64,000 bases of DNA from Pedobacter sp. BAL39 (GCF_000170795.1 NZ_ABCM01000001.1:186001-250000); one strand, 5' to 3'; numbered from the stretch's first letter, positions 54,007 through 63,279 are shown. The notes: a model not told the origin generated them from the letters alone. Numbers and translations are program-made.

Positions 54007-56472
54007 TTAAGCTACTTTGGCCTCTTTCTGTCTTCTGAAAATGGAAAGCAAAAATCCTATCACCATCACAATTGTTCCCACCCAATACAGGTTGATGTAA
54101 GGGAATTCAATCGATTTAAACACCACCCAGTCTTTTGCCTGCTGTGGTTTTTCAAATACCTGAAGCTCCACCTGATGCTCATCGGGAAGGATCCGGGTAA
54201 ACCTGAAGCGCAGTCCCAGTTCATCAATATTGCGGGCAAAGTCGAATGTGTTGTTTCCTTTGATCAGGAAGATCGGCTCTGTTTTATAAACTTTCCCATT
54301 GACAGCTACCTCCAGCGGCAGACCCACAGCGATATCATCAGCTGCGATCACCAGGTTTTTAGCTTTCGGTTTGTTGTTCAGTGCTTTCACCGTCAGGATA
54401 CCACTGCTGGTGTGAATGGTATCACCGATGCTCAATTTGACAATCCTCGGTGCTTTAAAGTTCTCTTCCTCACTATGGCCTTCATGATCTTCGTGCGTTT
54501 CCTTTTTATCAGGTGCACTCGTGATGTGGGTATATACATCGTAGGTCAGGTAGTGTTTGGTATCCGGCGAAGCAATCAATCCCATTTTTTCATTGACCTG
54601 TACATGGGGGTTCAGCTCAAAATCCTCCTTCAGTTTCCCTCCCTCGCCATAAACCTTAAAGTTTAATTTATAATAGGTATTGGGCGCAACTGTCGTATCA
54701 CTCACGTAAGTCACCGTATATTTACCCATTTTCTTAGGCTCATTTCTGTAAAGTACGATGTTCTCACCCGGCTTTTCCACTTTCTCAAAGTCCTGTACAG
54801 GAATAAAGTTCGATGCATTCAGGGAAATGGGCTTACTCGTGGCCGCGGCAACTAATGCGCCCAGCAGCAGCAAGGCGAATCCCATATGGGCAACTGCCGC
54901 ACCTACCAGTTTTTTCTTGCCACCAAAAGCCAGGGAAAGAATCCGGGCATTAGCCAGTATTGCAAATACACAACTGAAAGTCAGCAAGATGTACATCAGG
55001 TTGTGGTATACATTTGTCAGGTATACAAACCCTCCTGTAATCAGCATCGCAAAAACAATCGAAGCCACAAGCGCACTGTAAAACTTACGGATATCAGTAC
55101 GTTTATACTTCATAAACTGTGAGAATCCTGAAATGACCGTCACCAGAACCGCAAAAGGTGCCTGCCATTGGTTATAATACTTTATCGCATCTATCGGAGG
55201 TGCAAATTTAGTCCCAAAAGCAGCATTAAATACCGGCACCGATGTGGAAAAGATGACCTGTATACAGGCAACAGTGATCACCAATGCCCCAAGGAACATC
55301 CAGAACTCCCTGGAATAAGTCTCCTCGTCTTTATTGGTAATCGGCAACTCCTTCCATCTGATGATCATCAGCACCAGCGGGATGACCAGGAAAACGACAT
55401 TGTAAAGGATCAGGTGACCAAACATGCCCAGATCAGTAAAAGCGTGGACCGAGGTTTCGCCAAGGATTCCACTTCTCGTAAGAAAGGAAGCATATAGTAC
55501 CAGGACAAAGCTAAGCAGGATCAACACGATGGCTGTAAAAAAGGAATGGCCTGTATTCTTGAAGGCAATCATGACATGGATACCTGCAATCAACGTCAGC
55601 CAGGGGATGATGGATGCATTTTCTACCGGATCCCAGGCCCAGAAGCCGCCGAAGTTCAGTGCCTCATACGCCCAGAAAGAACCCATGATAATGCCAGTAC
55701 CCAATACCATAACGGCAAACAACGTCCAAGGCATGGCTGGTTTGATCCATTCTTTATATTTTTTTAACCACAATCCAGTTACGGCATAAGCAAAAGGAAC
55801 AATCATACTCGCAAAGCCCAGAAATAACGTTGGCGGATGGATCACCATCCAGTAATTTTGCAGCAAAGGGTTCAATCCACGTCCATCTGTAATGAATTTC
55901 AGGTAATTTTTATAGTTTTCTACGTCAGCAAATACTACCGGAGCCATCTCTTTTAGGTTTACCGCTTCGCGGAGCAGAATAAAGGGAGAACTACCGATGC
56001 GCTCGCCAAAGATTTCGACACCAAGCAGCATTGAAGTCAGAAAGGCTTGCGACAAAGCAACCACTGTCATCACACCATTCTCCCAGGTTTTTGCTTTCCA
56101 GATCAGGATACCCCCCAGCAGTGACTGCCAGAAGGCCCAAAGCCAGAAGCTTCCCTCCTGTCCTTCCCAGAAGGCAGAAACAATATAATGTACCGCCAGC
56201 TCTTTGGAAGAGTGGAAGTATACGTAGTAATATTCATTGTTGTGGTTCAGGATGAGGTAAAACAGGGTTACGCCGATCCCAATGACGCTGAACCAGTTCA
56301 GAAAAAAGCCAACACGGCCGATGCGCTGCCAGGAGTGGTCATTACTGTCTTTATTTTTTGTAGCAAAAAAATAAGCGATGGTCGAGAGCAGTGACGCAGC
56401 AAATGCTAAAACAATAAAAAATTGACCGATTTTACCGGGCAGGAGGTTTTCTCCAATAAATTGTATGTCCAT
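54007..56472 (-). CDS. ccmF: CcmF-type haem lyase of cytochrome c maturation
   Basis: 821 aa, many transmembrane helices; the WWD-like haem-handling segment reads LNFGGFWAWDPVENASIIPW, and several His residues lie in HYIVSAFWEGQEGSFWLW and PPTLFLGF. Attaches haem to apocytochrome c at the periplasmic face. A soluble insertion (~residues 560-780) precedes a final helix. Coupled 4 bases after ccmE. Large for CcmF (E. coli ~650 aa), fitting a form that takes over other Ccm functions. Confidence 0.9.
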   Translation of the reverse strand: MDIQFIGENLLPGKIGQFFIVLAFAASLLSTIAYFFATKNKDSNDHSWQRIGRVGFFLNWFSVIGIGVTLFYLILNHNNEYYYVYFHSSKELAVHYIVSAFWEGQEGSFWLWAFWQSLLGGILIWKAKTWENGVMTVVALSQAFLTSMLLGVEIFGERIGSSPFILLREAVNLKEMAPVVFADVENYKNYLKFITDGRGLNPLLQNYWMVIHPPTLFLGFASMIVPFAYAVTGLWLKKYKEWIKPAMPWTLFAVMVLGTGIIMGSFWAYEALNFGGFWAWDPVENASIIPWLTLIAGIHVMIAFKNTGHSFFTAIVLILLSFVLVLYASFLTRSGILGETSVHAFTDLGMFGHLILYNVVFLVIPLVLMIIRWKELPITNKDEETYSREFWMFLGALVITVACIQVIFSTSVPVFNAAFGTKFAPPIDAIKYYNQWQAPFAVLVTVISGFSQFMKYKRTDIRKFYSALVASIVFAMLITGGFVYLTNVYHNLMYILLTFSCVFAILANARILSLAFGGKKKLVGAAVAHMGFALLLLGALVAAATSKPISLNASNFIPVQDFEKVEKPGENIVLYRNEPKKMGKYTVTYVSDTTVAPNTYYKLNFKVYGEGGKLKEDFELNPHVQVNEKMGLIASPDTKHYLTYDVYTHITSAPDKKETHEDHEGHSEEENFKAPRIVKLSIGDTIHTSSGILTVKALNNKPKAKNLVIAADDIAVGLPLEVAVNGKVYKTEPIFLIKGNNTFDFARNIDELGLRFRFTRILPDEHQVELQVFEKPQQAKDWVVFKSIEFPYINLYWVGTIVMVIGFLLSIFRRQKEAKVA

Positions 56473-56476
56473 TAAA

Positions 56477-56887
56477 TTATTTATCTTGTTTTACCTGACC
56501 GTCCTTATTCACTTCCACCAGCTGATCATTGTATTTAGAAGGGCATTTCATCAATATTTTAGAAGCATAAAAGACATCCTCTTTCATTTTACCTATCAGC
56601 ACCAGCTTTTCAGAACGTTCAAAATCCTGTGGTTTAGCACCGTTGTAAACGACCTTACTCAAAGACCCATTGGAGTCTTTCATGTAAAAAGAAAAGTGGT
56701 TTGCATCTTTCTGGGCATCATAATACATGCCCATGGTCTTTTCCCAGTAACCCATTACGTGAAATTCACGGGGATCTTTTGCAGCTTCAGCAAACGTCGA
56801 ATAGTTACTTGTGCCGGCATTCAGACTGATTAAAAAACCTACGCAAATGGCTATTGTGATTAAACCAATAATTGCACTTTTCCTCAT
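56477..56887 (-). CDS. ccmE: haem chaperone CcmE, CxxxY variant
   Basis: 136 aa with one N-terminal membrane anchor and an OB-fold. In E. coli CcmE haem binds His130 in an HxxxY motif. Here the corresponding site is C115-P-S-K-Y119 (LMKCPSKYND), the CxxxY type known from the reduced Ccm system of Desulfovibrio that lacks CcmG and CcmH. First gene of the ccmE-ccmF-DUF2520 unit behind a TAnnTTTG element. Confidence 0.92.
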   Translation of the reverse strand: MRKSAIIGLITIAICVGFLISLNAGTSNYSTFAEAAKDPREFHVMGYWEKTMGMYYDAQKDANHFSFYMKDSNGSLSKVVYNGAKPQDFERSEKLVLIGKMKEDVFYASKILMKCPSKYNDQLVEVNKDGQVKQDK

Positions 56888-56915
56888 GATAGTTAATAAA
56901 ATTTTTAGACCTTGG

Positions 56916-56923
56916 CAAAGATA
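56916..56923 (-). promoter_or_regulatory. -7 promoter element of ccmE
   Basis: The minus strand reads TATCTTTG, an exact TAnnTTTG match, 29 bases upstream of the ccmE ATG. It shows that ccmE-ccmF can be transcribed separately from ccmBCD. Confidence 0.45.
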
Positions 56924-57051
56924 AAAAATATAAGTACCTAAACTCCAATAGCCCTGTGCAATTCCATTTGTAAGCGATTTATTGATAGTTCTCTGACAAA
57001 GACCTGTATAAAACTTTGAACACCCTGTATAAACTTTGTGTTCCGAAGATA

Positions 57052-57780
57052 TTAGCCCTGATATTCAGGTTTGATCAGCGCCGGCATCACTTTCTTCAGT
57101 TTTTCCACCTTCGGTTTGGAGACATTCCGGATGTACGTATCCAGCTGATGACGTTTGTAATAGTCCTGGTGCTCCGTTTCCGCAGGATAAATCACCCGAA
57201 ACGGCAGCACTTCAGTCACCACAGGCATCTTTCCAGTTATTTCTCCCTGCACCTCACGCATGACCTTCGTGATGATGTGATATTCTTCCGGCGAACGAAA
57301 AAAAGCAATCGAGCGGTAGTCCGTACCGACATCCGGTCCCTGACGGTTCAGCTCCGTGGGATCATGGGCATAGAAAAAAACCTTCACCAGCTGCTCAAAG
57401 GTAATGACCTTAGGGTCATAATACACCTGCACAGATTCTGCATGACCGGTATTTTTAGAAGATACCTGGGTGTAACTCGGATGCTCCGTCGTCCCACCGG
57501 CATACCCGCTGATCACCTTGTTCACCCCTTTCAGCTCAACCATACATTCCTGCATCGCCCAGAAGCAACCGCCAGCGAAGGTAGCTATGGCCTCTCCTTT
57601 TTCCGGAGAGGAGATCACCGCAAACCCATTCCTGCTCTCCAGGTGCTGCCCCTCCACGCCACCAAGGCACCCTGAAAAAAACAACATCACCAATCCCGCA
57701 GCAATCGCTAGCCACCGGCTGAGCACTGACACACCTTTATCCCCTTTATACTCAAATTGCTTCGGCTCCATCTTCATCAT
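57052..57780 (-). CDS. msrA: peptide methionine sulfoxide reductase MsrA, lipoprotein form
   Basis: About 242 aa from the ATG at 57780 (two more ATGs follow within three codons). An N-terminal hydrophobic stretch ends in the lipobox FFSGC, so the enzyme is anchored in the envelope. The MsrA domain shows the catalytic Cys in ATFAGGCFWAMQE, then GYAGGTTEHPSY and YDPKVITFEQLVKVFF. Repairs methionine-S-sulfoxide in periplasmic proteins. It stands between ccmE and gdhA. Confidence 0.93.
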   Translation of the reverse strand: MMKMEPKQFEYKGDKGVSVLSRWLAIAAGLVMLFFSGCLGGVEGQHLESRNGFAVISSPEKGEAIATFAGGCFWAMQECMVELKGVNKVISGYAGGTTEHPSYTQVSSKNTGHAESVQVYYDPKVITFEQLVKVFFYAHDPTELNRQGPDVGTDYRSIAFFRSPEEYHIITKVMREVQGEITGKMPVVTEVLPFRVIYPAETEHQDYYKRHQLDTYIRNVSKPKVEKLKKVMPALIKPEYQG

Positions 57781-57854
57781 TGTTTCTTCCCTGCAATTTA
57801 CGTGCAGACCGGCAGTTAAAGATGAAAGCCTCCGTTTTAGAGGCAAAATCTGAC

Positions 57855-57886
57855 AAAAAAAAGACCGGCAGTTGCTACTGCCGGTC
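57855..57886 (-). terminator. rho-independent terminator of the glutamate dehydrogenase gene
   Basis: GACCGGCAGT (57863-57872), loop TGCT, ACTGCCGGTC (57877-57886). On the minus strand it is followed by eight T residues. Located 45 bases after the dehydrogenase stop. Confidence 0.92.
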
Positions 57887-57930
57887 CCTCGCCTTGAAAT
57901 TTATACTTAGTTATTAGAATCCCATGTGAA

Positions 57931-59352
57931 TTATGGCCATACACCCAGGTTCATGTAAGAAACTGCAATTTTATCAATAGAGCCTACGAAGGCGGCTGTC
58001 CGCAGTGTCTGCACACCTGGCTTGGTGATCAGCGTTTCCCTGATTTCATGGTAAGAGTGAATCATGGTATCCTCCAGGCCGGAATTTACCAGCTCCATCT
58101 CAGACGCACCTTTTACGATCATCAGGCGGTGTTCCGCGGGAATGCTTTTTCCGGTTACACTTTCCAGTGTTTTGATCAGGTTCGCATTGGAGTTTTCTGC
58201 GTAACGGTTTTCCATACGGCCAAAGGCGACGTGCGACAGGTTTTTGAGCCACTCAAAATAGGATACTGTTACCCCACCGGCGTTACAGTACATATCAGGA
58301 ATGATGATCCCACCCATTTCAGTGAAAATCGCCTCTGCTTCAGGGGTGGTAGGTCCGTTCGCACCTTCAGCAATAATTTTCGCTTTCACGTTTCTTATGT
58401 TTTCTACCGTCAGCTGATTTTCAAGAGCCGCAGGCACCAGGATATCGCAGGGCTGCTCCAGTCCGTCCATGGAATTTTTAAATTCCTGAGCACCAGGGAA
58501 ACCAAGAATAGATCCGGTCAGCTTGCGGTGTGCAAAAACCTCATCGATGTTGAGGCCATTTTCGTTGTAGATGGCACCTTCAAATTCACAAAGACCAACG
58601 ATGGTCGCACCGAACTCGGCCAGGAATTTCGCGGAATGATAACCTACATTTCCCAATCCCTGTACAATGACCCTTTTATCACCTAAACCAGCGGTAAAGC
58701 CCAGCTTCGCCATATCTTCAGGCACATTGACACATTCACGTACGGCATATGCCACACCGCGTCCTGTAGCCTCTTTACGGCCACGGATACCATGCAGTGC
58801 GATGGGTTTACCCGTCACACAACCCAATGCATCCAGCTGACCAGGGTTCATGGTCATATAAGTATCGGCAATCCAGCTCATTTCACGTTCACCAGATCCA
58901 TAATCAGGAGCGGGAACATCGATACCGGGGCCTATAAAATTCTTTTTGATGAGTTCTGTAGTGTAGCGGCGGGTGATGTTTTCCAGCTCAGCCACGGTAT
59001 AATTTTTAGGGGTAATTTTAATCCCACCTTTGGCACCACCAAAGGGAACATTCACGATCGCACATTTGTAAGTCATCAATGCCGCCAAAGCCATCACCTC
59101 GTCCTCATTTACCATTTCACTGTAGCGGATACCACCCTTTGTAGGGCTCATGTGATGAGAGTGCTCCACGCGCCATGCATCAATCACTTCAAATCCATTC
59201 CCCCTGCGGATAGGGAACTGAAAACGATACACACTATTACAAGCTTTGATTTGGGTAAGTAATCCTTCAGGATGTGAAGTAAACTGTGCGGCACTGTCAA
59301 AATTCTTACAGACATCTGCAAAAAAATTGGTCTCGTTTGCTAAATTAGCCAT
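57931..59352 (-). CDS. glutamate dehydrogenase (Glu/Leu/Phe/Val family)
   Basis: 473 aa. Substrate domain with SPTKGGIRYSEMVNEDEVMALAALM and the catalytic Lys in VPFGGAKGGI; the nucleotide domain has VIVQGLGNVGYHSAKF. Converts glutamate and 2-oxoglutarate with ammonia, so it links to the nitrite-derived ammonium assimilated in this genome. The length is above the ~420 aa of many catabolic types. Monocistronic with its own terminator; located inside the ccm region without functional link. Confidence 0.9.
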   Translation of the reverse strand: MANLANETNFFADVCKNFDSAAQFTSHPEGLLTQIKACNSVYRFQFPIRRGNGFEVIDAWRVEHSHHMSPTKGGIRYSEMVNEDEVMALAALMTYKCAIVNVPFGGAKGGIKITPKNYTVAELENITRRYTTELIKKNFIGPGIDVPAPDYGSGEREMSWIADTYMTMNPGQLDALGCVTGKPIALHGIRGRKEATGRGVAYAVRECVNVPEDMAKLGFTAGLGDKRVIVQGLGNVGYHSAKFLAEFGATIVGLCEFEGAIYNENGLNIDEVFAHRKLTGSILGFPGAQEFKNSMDGLEQPCDILVPAALENQLTVENIRNVKAKIIAEGANGPTTPEAEAIFTEMGGIIIPDMYCNAGGVTVSYFEWLKNLSHVAFGRMENRYAENSNANLIKTLESVTGKSIPAEHRLMIVKGASEMELVNSGLEDTMIHSYHEIRETLITKPGVQTLRTAAFVGSIDKIAVSYMNLGVWP

Positions 59353-59709
59353 TAGTTGTTTTTTATGAATTGAGTAAAAGTTCTTATTCTTTACGGGTGC
59401 AAAATTGCAGTAAAAAAAATCATTTATGCAAATCTCAAAACCCTTAGTGTAACAGGCACACCATCACCGGCATAACCAAAAAACACCCATTCTACCACGC
59501 GAACAAAGAACAATAGTAAATCGGTTTAAACAACAAATAGAACGCCTTTTTTGTTGAATTTTTTTTCAGAAAACGACATCATCAGGAGATGGCTTTTCAG
59601 CCAGATCCCAATCTTTTTACACATAAAAATATTTTTATATTTTTTTACACCCTCCGAAAAAACAAGGAAAACAAGGCGCTCAGGTCAACTTTTGAAGATT
59701 TCACCCTAT

Positions 59710-60018
59710 TTAGCAGAGGTTGTATTTCCGCTGACGATGCAGACACCAAGTCAGGTGTCTCACCATCTGAAAAGGAAAAGTACCAGACTCAAAAAAGCCC
59801 AGCCATTCGATTACGTTAAATACGCTCATGCAGGTATGGTTGCCTTTGGAACCGCAAATCAGGATCTCGTAACTCCGCCCGTCCGCATCACGATAATCCA
59901 GACGGTCATAAATCGTCAGCAGGTGTTTGAAGATCAGGTTTCTTAAATGTCTGTATTTTTCAAATGATATGAGCGTAGTATCGTCCACACCTATATCTGG
60001 GTTGATGTTGTGGTTCAT
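59710..60018 (-). CDS. small hypothetical protein, doubtful
   Basis: 102 aa frame beginning MNHNINPDIGVDD and ending QRKYNLC. Mid-part (RLDYRDADGRSYEILICGSKG) reads like ordinary globular protein with sensible codons, but no family is recognised and the last ~25 residues look less protein-like. It could be a short real gene or a truncated one. The competing plus-strand frame 59551-59946 looks less plausible. Confidence 0.35.
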   Translation of the reverse strand: MNHNINPDIGVDDTTLISFEKYRHLRNLIFKHLLTIYDRLDYRDADGRSYEILICGSKGNHTCMSVFNVIEWLGFFESGTFPFQMVRHLTWCLHRQRKYNLC

Positions 60019-60136
60019 AACTCAAATTTACTAAAAATATTAGCAATAAAAATGAGTGTTGAAATCTTATTTGAAATTCTGTGACCTGCTCTGCATCGAA
60101 AAACAGATTGGAAGTAAAATATACAGATTTCCAGCA

Positions 60137-60238
60137 AGCGACAATTGAAATCAGGTAGGCAACGATTAAATGTAAGGTAAGCAACAACTGAAAGTAGGTA
60201 AATACGATTAAATGCTAATCAGCAACGCTGAAGTATGG
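60137..60238. repeat. imperfect tandem repeat, period about 42 bp
   Basis: Two and a half copies beginning AGCGACAATTGAAA (60137), AGCAACAACTGAAAG (60180) and AGCAACGCTGAAG (60221); the first two also share AGGTA and ACGATTAAATG at matching places. Divergent copies, non-coding, next to ccmD. Confidence 0.5.
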
Positions 60239-60306
60239 TGCTTTCAGAAATCCCTCAGCTTCCAGAAATGCACCAGCCATTTTAAAACGCCATCAATCGA
60301 ACGTAC

Positions 60307-60522
60307 TTATTTTTCCAGGTTGCGTTTTTCGATCTTTTTCAATCTTCTGTCCAGGGTAAACAAAAAGATGAGCAGGCCGAGAAGGATCAGCACCGCACAA
60401 GCGACCACCACATAAATCTTTCCTGAAGCATAGACATCATCAGAAAGAGAACCACCTTGCTGCTGAGCAAACAACTGTACGGTCAACATCAGCAGGAAAA
60501 GGGTAAGGGCAACTTTTTTCAT
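60307..60522 (-). CDS. ccmD: CcmD-family small membrane protein
   Basis: 71 aa from the ATG at 60522 (an ATG at 60534 would overlap ccmC by 8 bases). Signal-like N-terminus ending FAQQ, one central helix (IYVVVACAVLILLGLLIFLF) and a basic tail, RRLKKIEKRN. CcmD proteins stabilise the CcmABC-haem-CcmE complex. Immediately after ccmC. Confidence 0.78.
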   Translation of the reverse strand: MKKVALTLFLLMLTVQLFAQQQGGSLSDDVYASGKIYVVVACAVLILLGLLIFLFTLDRRLKKIEKRNLEK

Positions 60523-60526
60523 AAAA

Positions 60527-61183
60527 TTAAGCATGTTTTTTTTCTAAAGAACGTAATCTGTAAACGAGTGTATAAATCCAGTATCCGATCAGGATCCAAC
60601 CCAGGCATGCCGGGTAAAAGATCATTCTCATACGGCTGTCCAGATCATAAGCATTGAAGCCCGGATTGCCGCCATTCCCAGGATGCAGTGAATCTGACAG
60701 ACGTGGAAGTACGAAAAGCAGCACCACCATGATCGGGAACGCAAAAATATTATATATGGCAGCAATTTTTGCCCTTTTCTGCTCTTCATCAATTGCATTA
60801 CGCAAGATGAGGTATGCGAAATACATCAATATAGATATGGCCGCAAAGTTCTGCTTCACATCAAAACTCCATGCCTGACCCCAGGTAAATTTTGCCCAGA
60901 TGGCACCCGTAATTATTCCGAGGACACCGTAGATCACCCCTACATTTGTGCTTTCCACCGCTTTCAGGTCGTCTTCAGGATTGCCGCTGCTCAGGAACCT
61001 CACGCTGTAAAACACAGAAATACTGAAGAGCACGATCATACCAAACCACATTGGCACATGAAAATAGAGGTTGCGGATACTCTCATGAAGGATGGGCAGC
61101 TCAGGCGCCTTCGATAAAAATCCCCAAATAGTAGAGTAGATCACCAACAGTGAAGCTAATATCTTCCACCAGCTTTTATACAT
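60527..61183 (-). CDS. ccmC: CcmC-type haem delivery protein
   Basis: 218 aa, six transmembrane helices. The periplasmic haem motif region is WGQAWSFDVKQN, close to the WWD consensus, and the axial His occur in NLYFHVPMWFGM and SLHPGNGGN. Loads haem onto CcmE. Between ccmB (50 bases upstream) and ccmD. Confidence 0.88.
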   Translation of the reverse strand: MYKSWWKILASLLVIYSTIWGFLSKAPELPILHESIRNLYFHVPMWFGMIVLFSISVFYSVRFLSSGNPEDDLKAVESTNVGVIYGVLGIITGAIWAKFTWGQAWSFDVKQNFAAISILMYFAYLILRNAIDEEQKRAKIAAIYNIFAFPIMVVLLFVLPRLSDSLHPGNGGNPGFNAYDLDSRMRMIFYPACLGWILIGYWIYTLVYRLRSLEKKHA

Positions 61184-61233
61184 TCAGTTTAATTTAATTT
61201 GGTCAAAGGTAGGGAAATCAACGTAAAAAAGCA

Positions 61234-61893
61234 TCAATCTCTCCAAAGAGAGGGAAACAGCAGTAAGGAAACAGCCATGACCAGTGCATTAATGACCAGC
61301 AGCAGGCCGATTTCGTCGTAACTCACACTTCTATCCAGGCCGTCAATAGCATTCTTTGTCAGCTTGATGAGCACGATCAGCACGGGAATGATCAGCGGGA
61401 AACTGAGGATCGCCATCAGCATACCGCCATTTCCGGCCTTGGAAGCAATGGCAGAAACCATGGTAAATATGGTGGAGAAACTCAGGCTGCCCAATATCGT
61501 GGCCACAATATACAATCCCAGGTCTGCCGGCACATAGTCAAAAACCAGGGTATAGAATGCCAGCGCAATCAATGTCAGCAGCATCATCAGCATGACATTG
61601 TAAACTGTCTTTGAGATGATGAGTGCAATCGGGCTGGCAAGGGTGTAGATGTACAACTGCCTCCCTTTACTTTCCTGAAGAAAACTTTTGGATACCGCAT
61701 TGATGGAAGCAAAAAGCATGATGATCCAGAACAGGGCATTCCAGGTGATTTTATCAATGCTGATAAAGGAAAGAAAACAGACGAACACCGTAGAGACGAC
61801 ATACAATAAAACTCCATTCAGCGCATATTTGGAGCGCCATTCCAAAAGCAGTTCTTTACGGATTAAATATTTTACCTGATTCAGTAGCAGCAT
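61234..61893 (-). CDS. ccmB: CcmB-type ABC permease
   Basis: About 220 aa from the ATG at 61893 (MLLLNQVKYLIRKELLLEWRSK); the longer frame would overlap the divergent DUF421 gene. Six helices, and QESKGRQLYIYTLASPIALIISK is the conserved CcmB core. Works with CcmA to release haem-CcmE. No ccmA is adjacent; it must be elsewhere. Confidence 0.88.
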   Translation of the reverse strand: MLLLNQVKYLIRKELLLEWRSKYALNGVLLYVVSTVFVCFLSFISIDKITWNALFWIIMLFASINAVSKSFLQESKGRQLYIYTLASPIALIISKTVYNVMLMMLLTLIALAFYTLVFDYVPADLGLYIVATILGSLSFSTIFTMVSAIASKAGNGGMLMAILSFPLIIPVLIVLIKLTKNAIDGLDRSVSYDEIGLLLVINALVMAVSLLLFPSLWRD

Positions 61894-61948
61894 GAAGGTG
61901 TAAAGATAAAGGATTTGAAGTACTTTTAAGGAAGAAATAAAACAGGAT

Positions 61949-62464
61949 ATGAACCAGTATGTCGACATTATCATCCGCAGTCTCTCCGTCTATGCCTTTA
62001 TGCTGATTGCCATCCGGCTGACGGGCAAGAAGGAGCTTTCACAACTGAACACCACCGATGTAGTGCTCATTTTATTGATCAGCAACGCCGTCCAGAATGC
62101 GATGGTGGGCAGCAACACCAGCCTGCTTGGCGGGCTGGTTGCAGCAGCAGTATTATTTGCACTGAACTACCTTCTGAAGAAACTCATGTTCAGAAGTGAA
62201 AAGTTCAGGGCACTTCTTTCCCAGCAGCCGGAAATCCTCATTCATAAAGGGAACCTCGATTTTGCCAAGCTGGCGCTATTGGGCATCACCAACGAAGAAC
62301 TGCAGGAAGCCATGAGAGAACATGGCATTGAGAAATATAAAGATGTGAAGCTGGCCATGCTGGAGGTGGATGGCAACATCAGCATCATCAGTGGCTCCGA
62401 GCAGCTTAAGCAAACCCATTACAAGCGTAAAAGACAGCACAAGACGCTCGGAGAGCTGAATTAA
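61949..62464 (+). CDS. DUF421 (YetF-like) membrane protein
   Basis: 171 aa: three transmembrane helices with the family block MLIAIRLTGKKELSQLNTTDVVLIL-type layout, then a soluble domain with PEILIHKGNLDFAKLALLGI. In Bacillus the YetF/YrbG relatives affect spores; here the role is unknown. Divergent from ccmB. Confidence 0.88.
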   Translation: MNQYVDIIIRSLSVYAFMLIAIRLTGKKELSQLNTTDVVLILLISNAVQNAMVGSNTSLLGGLVAAAVLFALNYLLKKLMFRSEKFRALLSQQPEILIHKGNLDFAKLALLGITNEELQEAMREHGIEKYKDVKLAMLEVDGNISIISGSEQLKQTHYKRKRQHKTLGELN

Positions 62465-62469
62465 AACCC

Positions 62470-62895
62470 TTATACTGCCGGTTTTTCCGGCATTGGATTG
62501 ACGACAATCACTTTCGGCTTCCGCACCGTGAGGAGTGCCAGGATCCCCGCGAAGACCGGCAGCCATCCCCATTTATATTTGACCAGGCCGGATGCCCGGT
62601 TGATCAGTCCCTTGAAGTGTAAAAACCCAAAGGAACCTTGTGTTTTGAAGTAGATCCCCACAAAGGTGATGGCAACCAGCACCACCGCAGCCCATCCGGC
62701 AAACCTGATCAGGCCTGCTTTTTTAGTAAGGGAACCAAGTAAAGCAATGACTACCAACACATAAAAAGCAATCGCCAGCCGCTGGTCGAGGTCAAAATAG
62801 TTCCAGTTGCCCATGATCGGTACGCGCAGGAGTGGGCAAATGCCACCTACAGCCATCAATACAGCTCCAATAATACCCTGAATTCTCATGACCAT
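62470..62895 (-). CDS. four-helix membrane protein, unknown
   Basis: 141 aa with four hydrophobic helices (residues ~8-22, ~42-58, ~68-84, ~110-125) and no recognised family. Its ATG overlaps the gldC stop by one base, so it is co-translated with gldC. Confidence 0.72.
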   Translation of the reverse strand: MVMRIQGIIGAVLMAVGGICPLLRVPIMGNWNYFDLDQRLAIAFYVLVVIALLGSLTKKAGLIRFAGWAAVVLVAITFVGIYFKTQGSFGFLHFKGLINRASGLVKYKWGWLPVFAGILALLTVRKPKVIVVNPMPEKPAV

Positions 62896-63230
62896 TAACG
62901 TTTCATGTCAATACCCATCTTATCAGCAAAGTGTGCACAGTAGTCGCGCAGATCTTCGATGATCAGTTTTTCACCTGTAGCCTTCAGGAAGCTGTCTCCC
63001 ATGGTCTGCAGCGTCTCATAGAAAAACCTTTTCATCTCATCAACAGGCATATCTTTGGTCCACAGGTCAATGCGCATGGAGTTTTTATAGTTGTGGTCCC
63101 ACAGGGCGAGCATCATCGACTTCACAGGCACCTGCTCCTGCGTTTTAGCGTCGGTAGATTCCCAAAGGATATTGTCAGGAACATTATTATCATCCAGTTC
63201 TACGGTGATTTTTATTTCTGCTTTTTTCAT
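62895..63230 (-). CDS. gldC: gliding motility protein GldC
   Basis: 111 aa, matching GldC of Flavobacterium in length and in the pattern KKAEIKITVELDDNNVPDNI, ILWESTDA and MMLALWDHNYKNSMRIDLWT. GldC is an accessory protein of gliding, widely kept in Bacteroidota that do not glide, and not part of the core type IX secretion system. No other gld gene is nearby. Confidence 0.92.
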   Translation of the reverse strand: MKKAEIKITVELDDNNVPDNILWESTDAKTQEQVPVKSMMLALWDHNYKNSMRIDLWTKDMPVDEMKRFFYETLQTMGDSFLKATGEKLIIEDLRDYCAHFADKMGIDMKR

Positions 63231-63279
63231 TGAATGTGCTTATCTAGCTGAATATGTATAAATTGATTAAATGGCTTTT

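Larger units (their letters stand above)
59353..60306. other. gene-poor stretch between gdhA and ccmD
   Basis: About 950 bases, AT-rich at the gdhA side (59550-59650 carries long A/T runs). Several short frames overlap on both strands without family resemblance. The best candidate is the minus-strand frame at 59710-60018, and an imperfect tandem repeat lies at 60137-60238. It breaks the cytochrome c maturation cluster, so it may be an insertion scar or decayed gene. Confidence 0.5.

Noticed and set aside
53996..54085. N-terminal extension of the DUF2520 protein
   Set aside because: Would overlap the end of ccmF and adds residues before the canonical MKVVCIGSG start.
59551..59946. 131-aa plus-strand frame with an HTH-like QTPSQVSHHL segment
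   Set aside because: The resemblance to an ArsR-type helix is short; the flanking sequence is low-complexity and the frame overlaps a more protein-like minus-strand frame.
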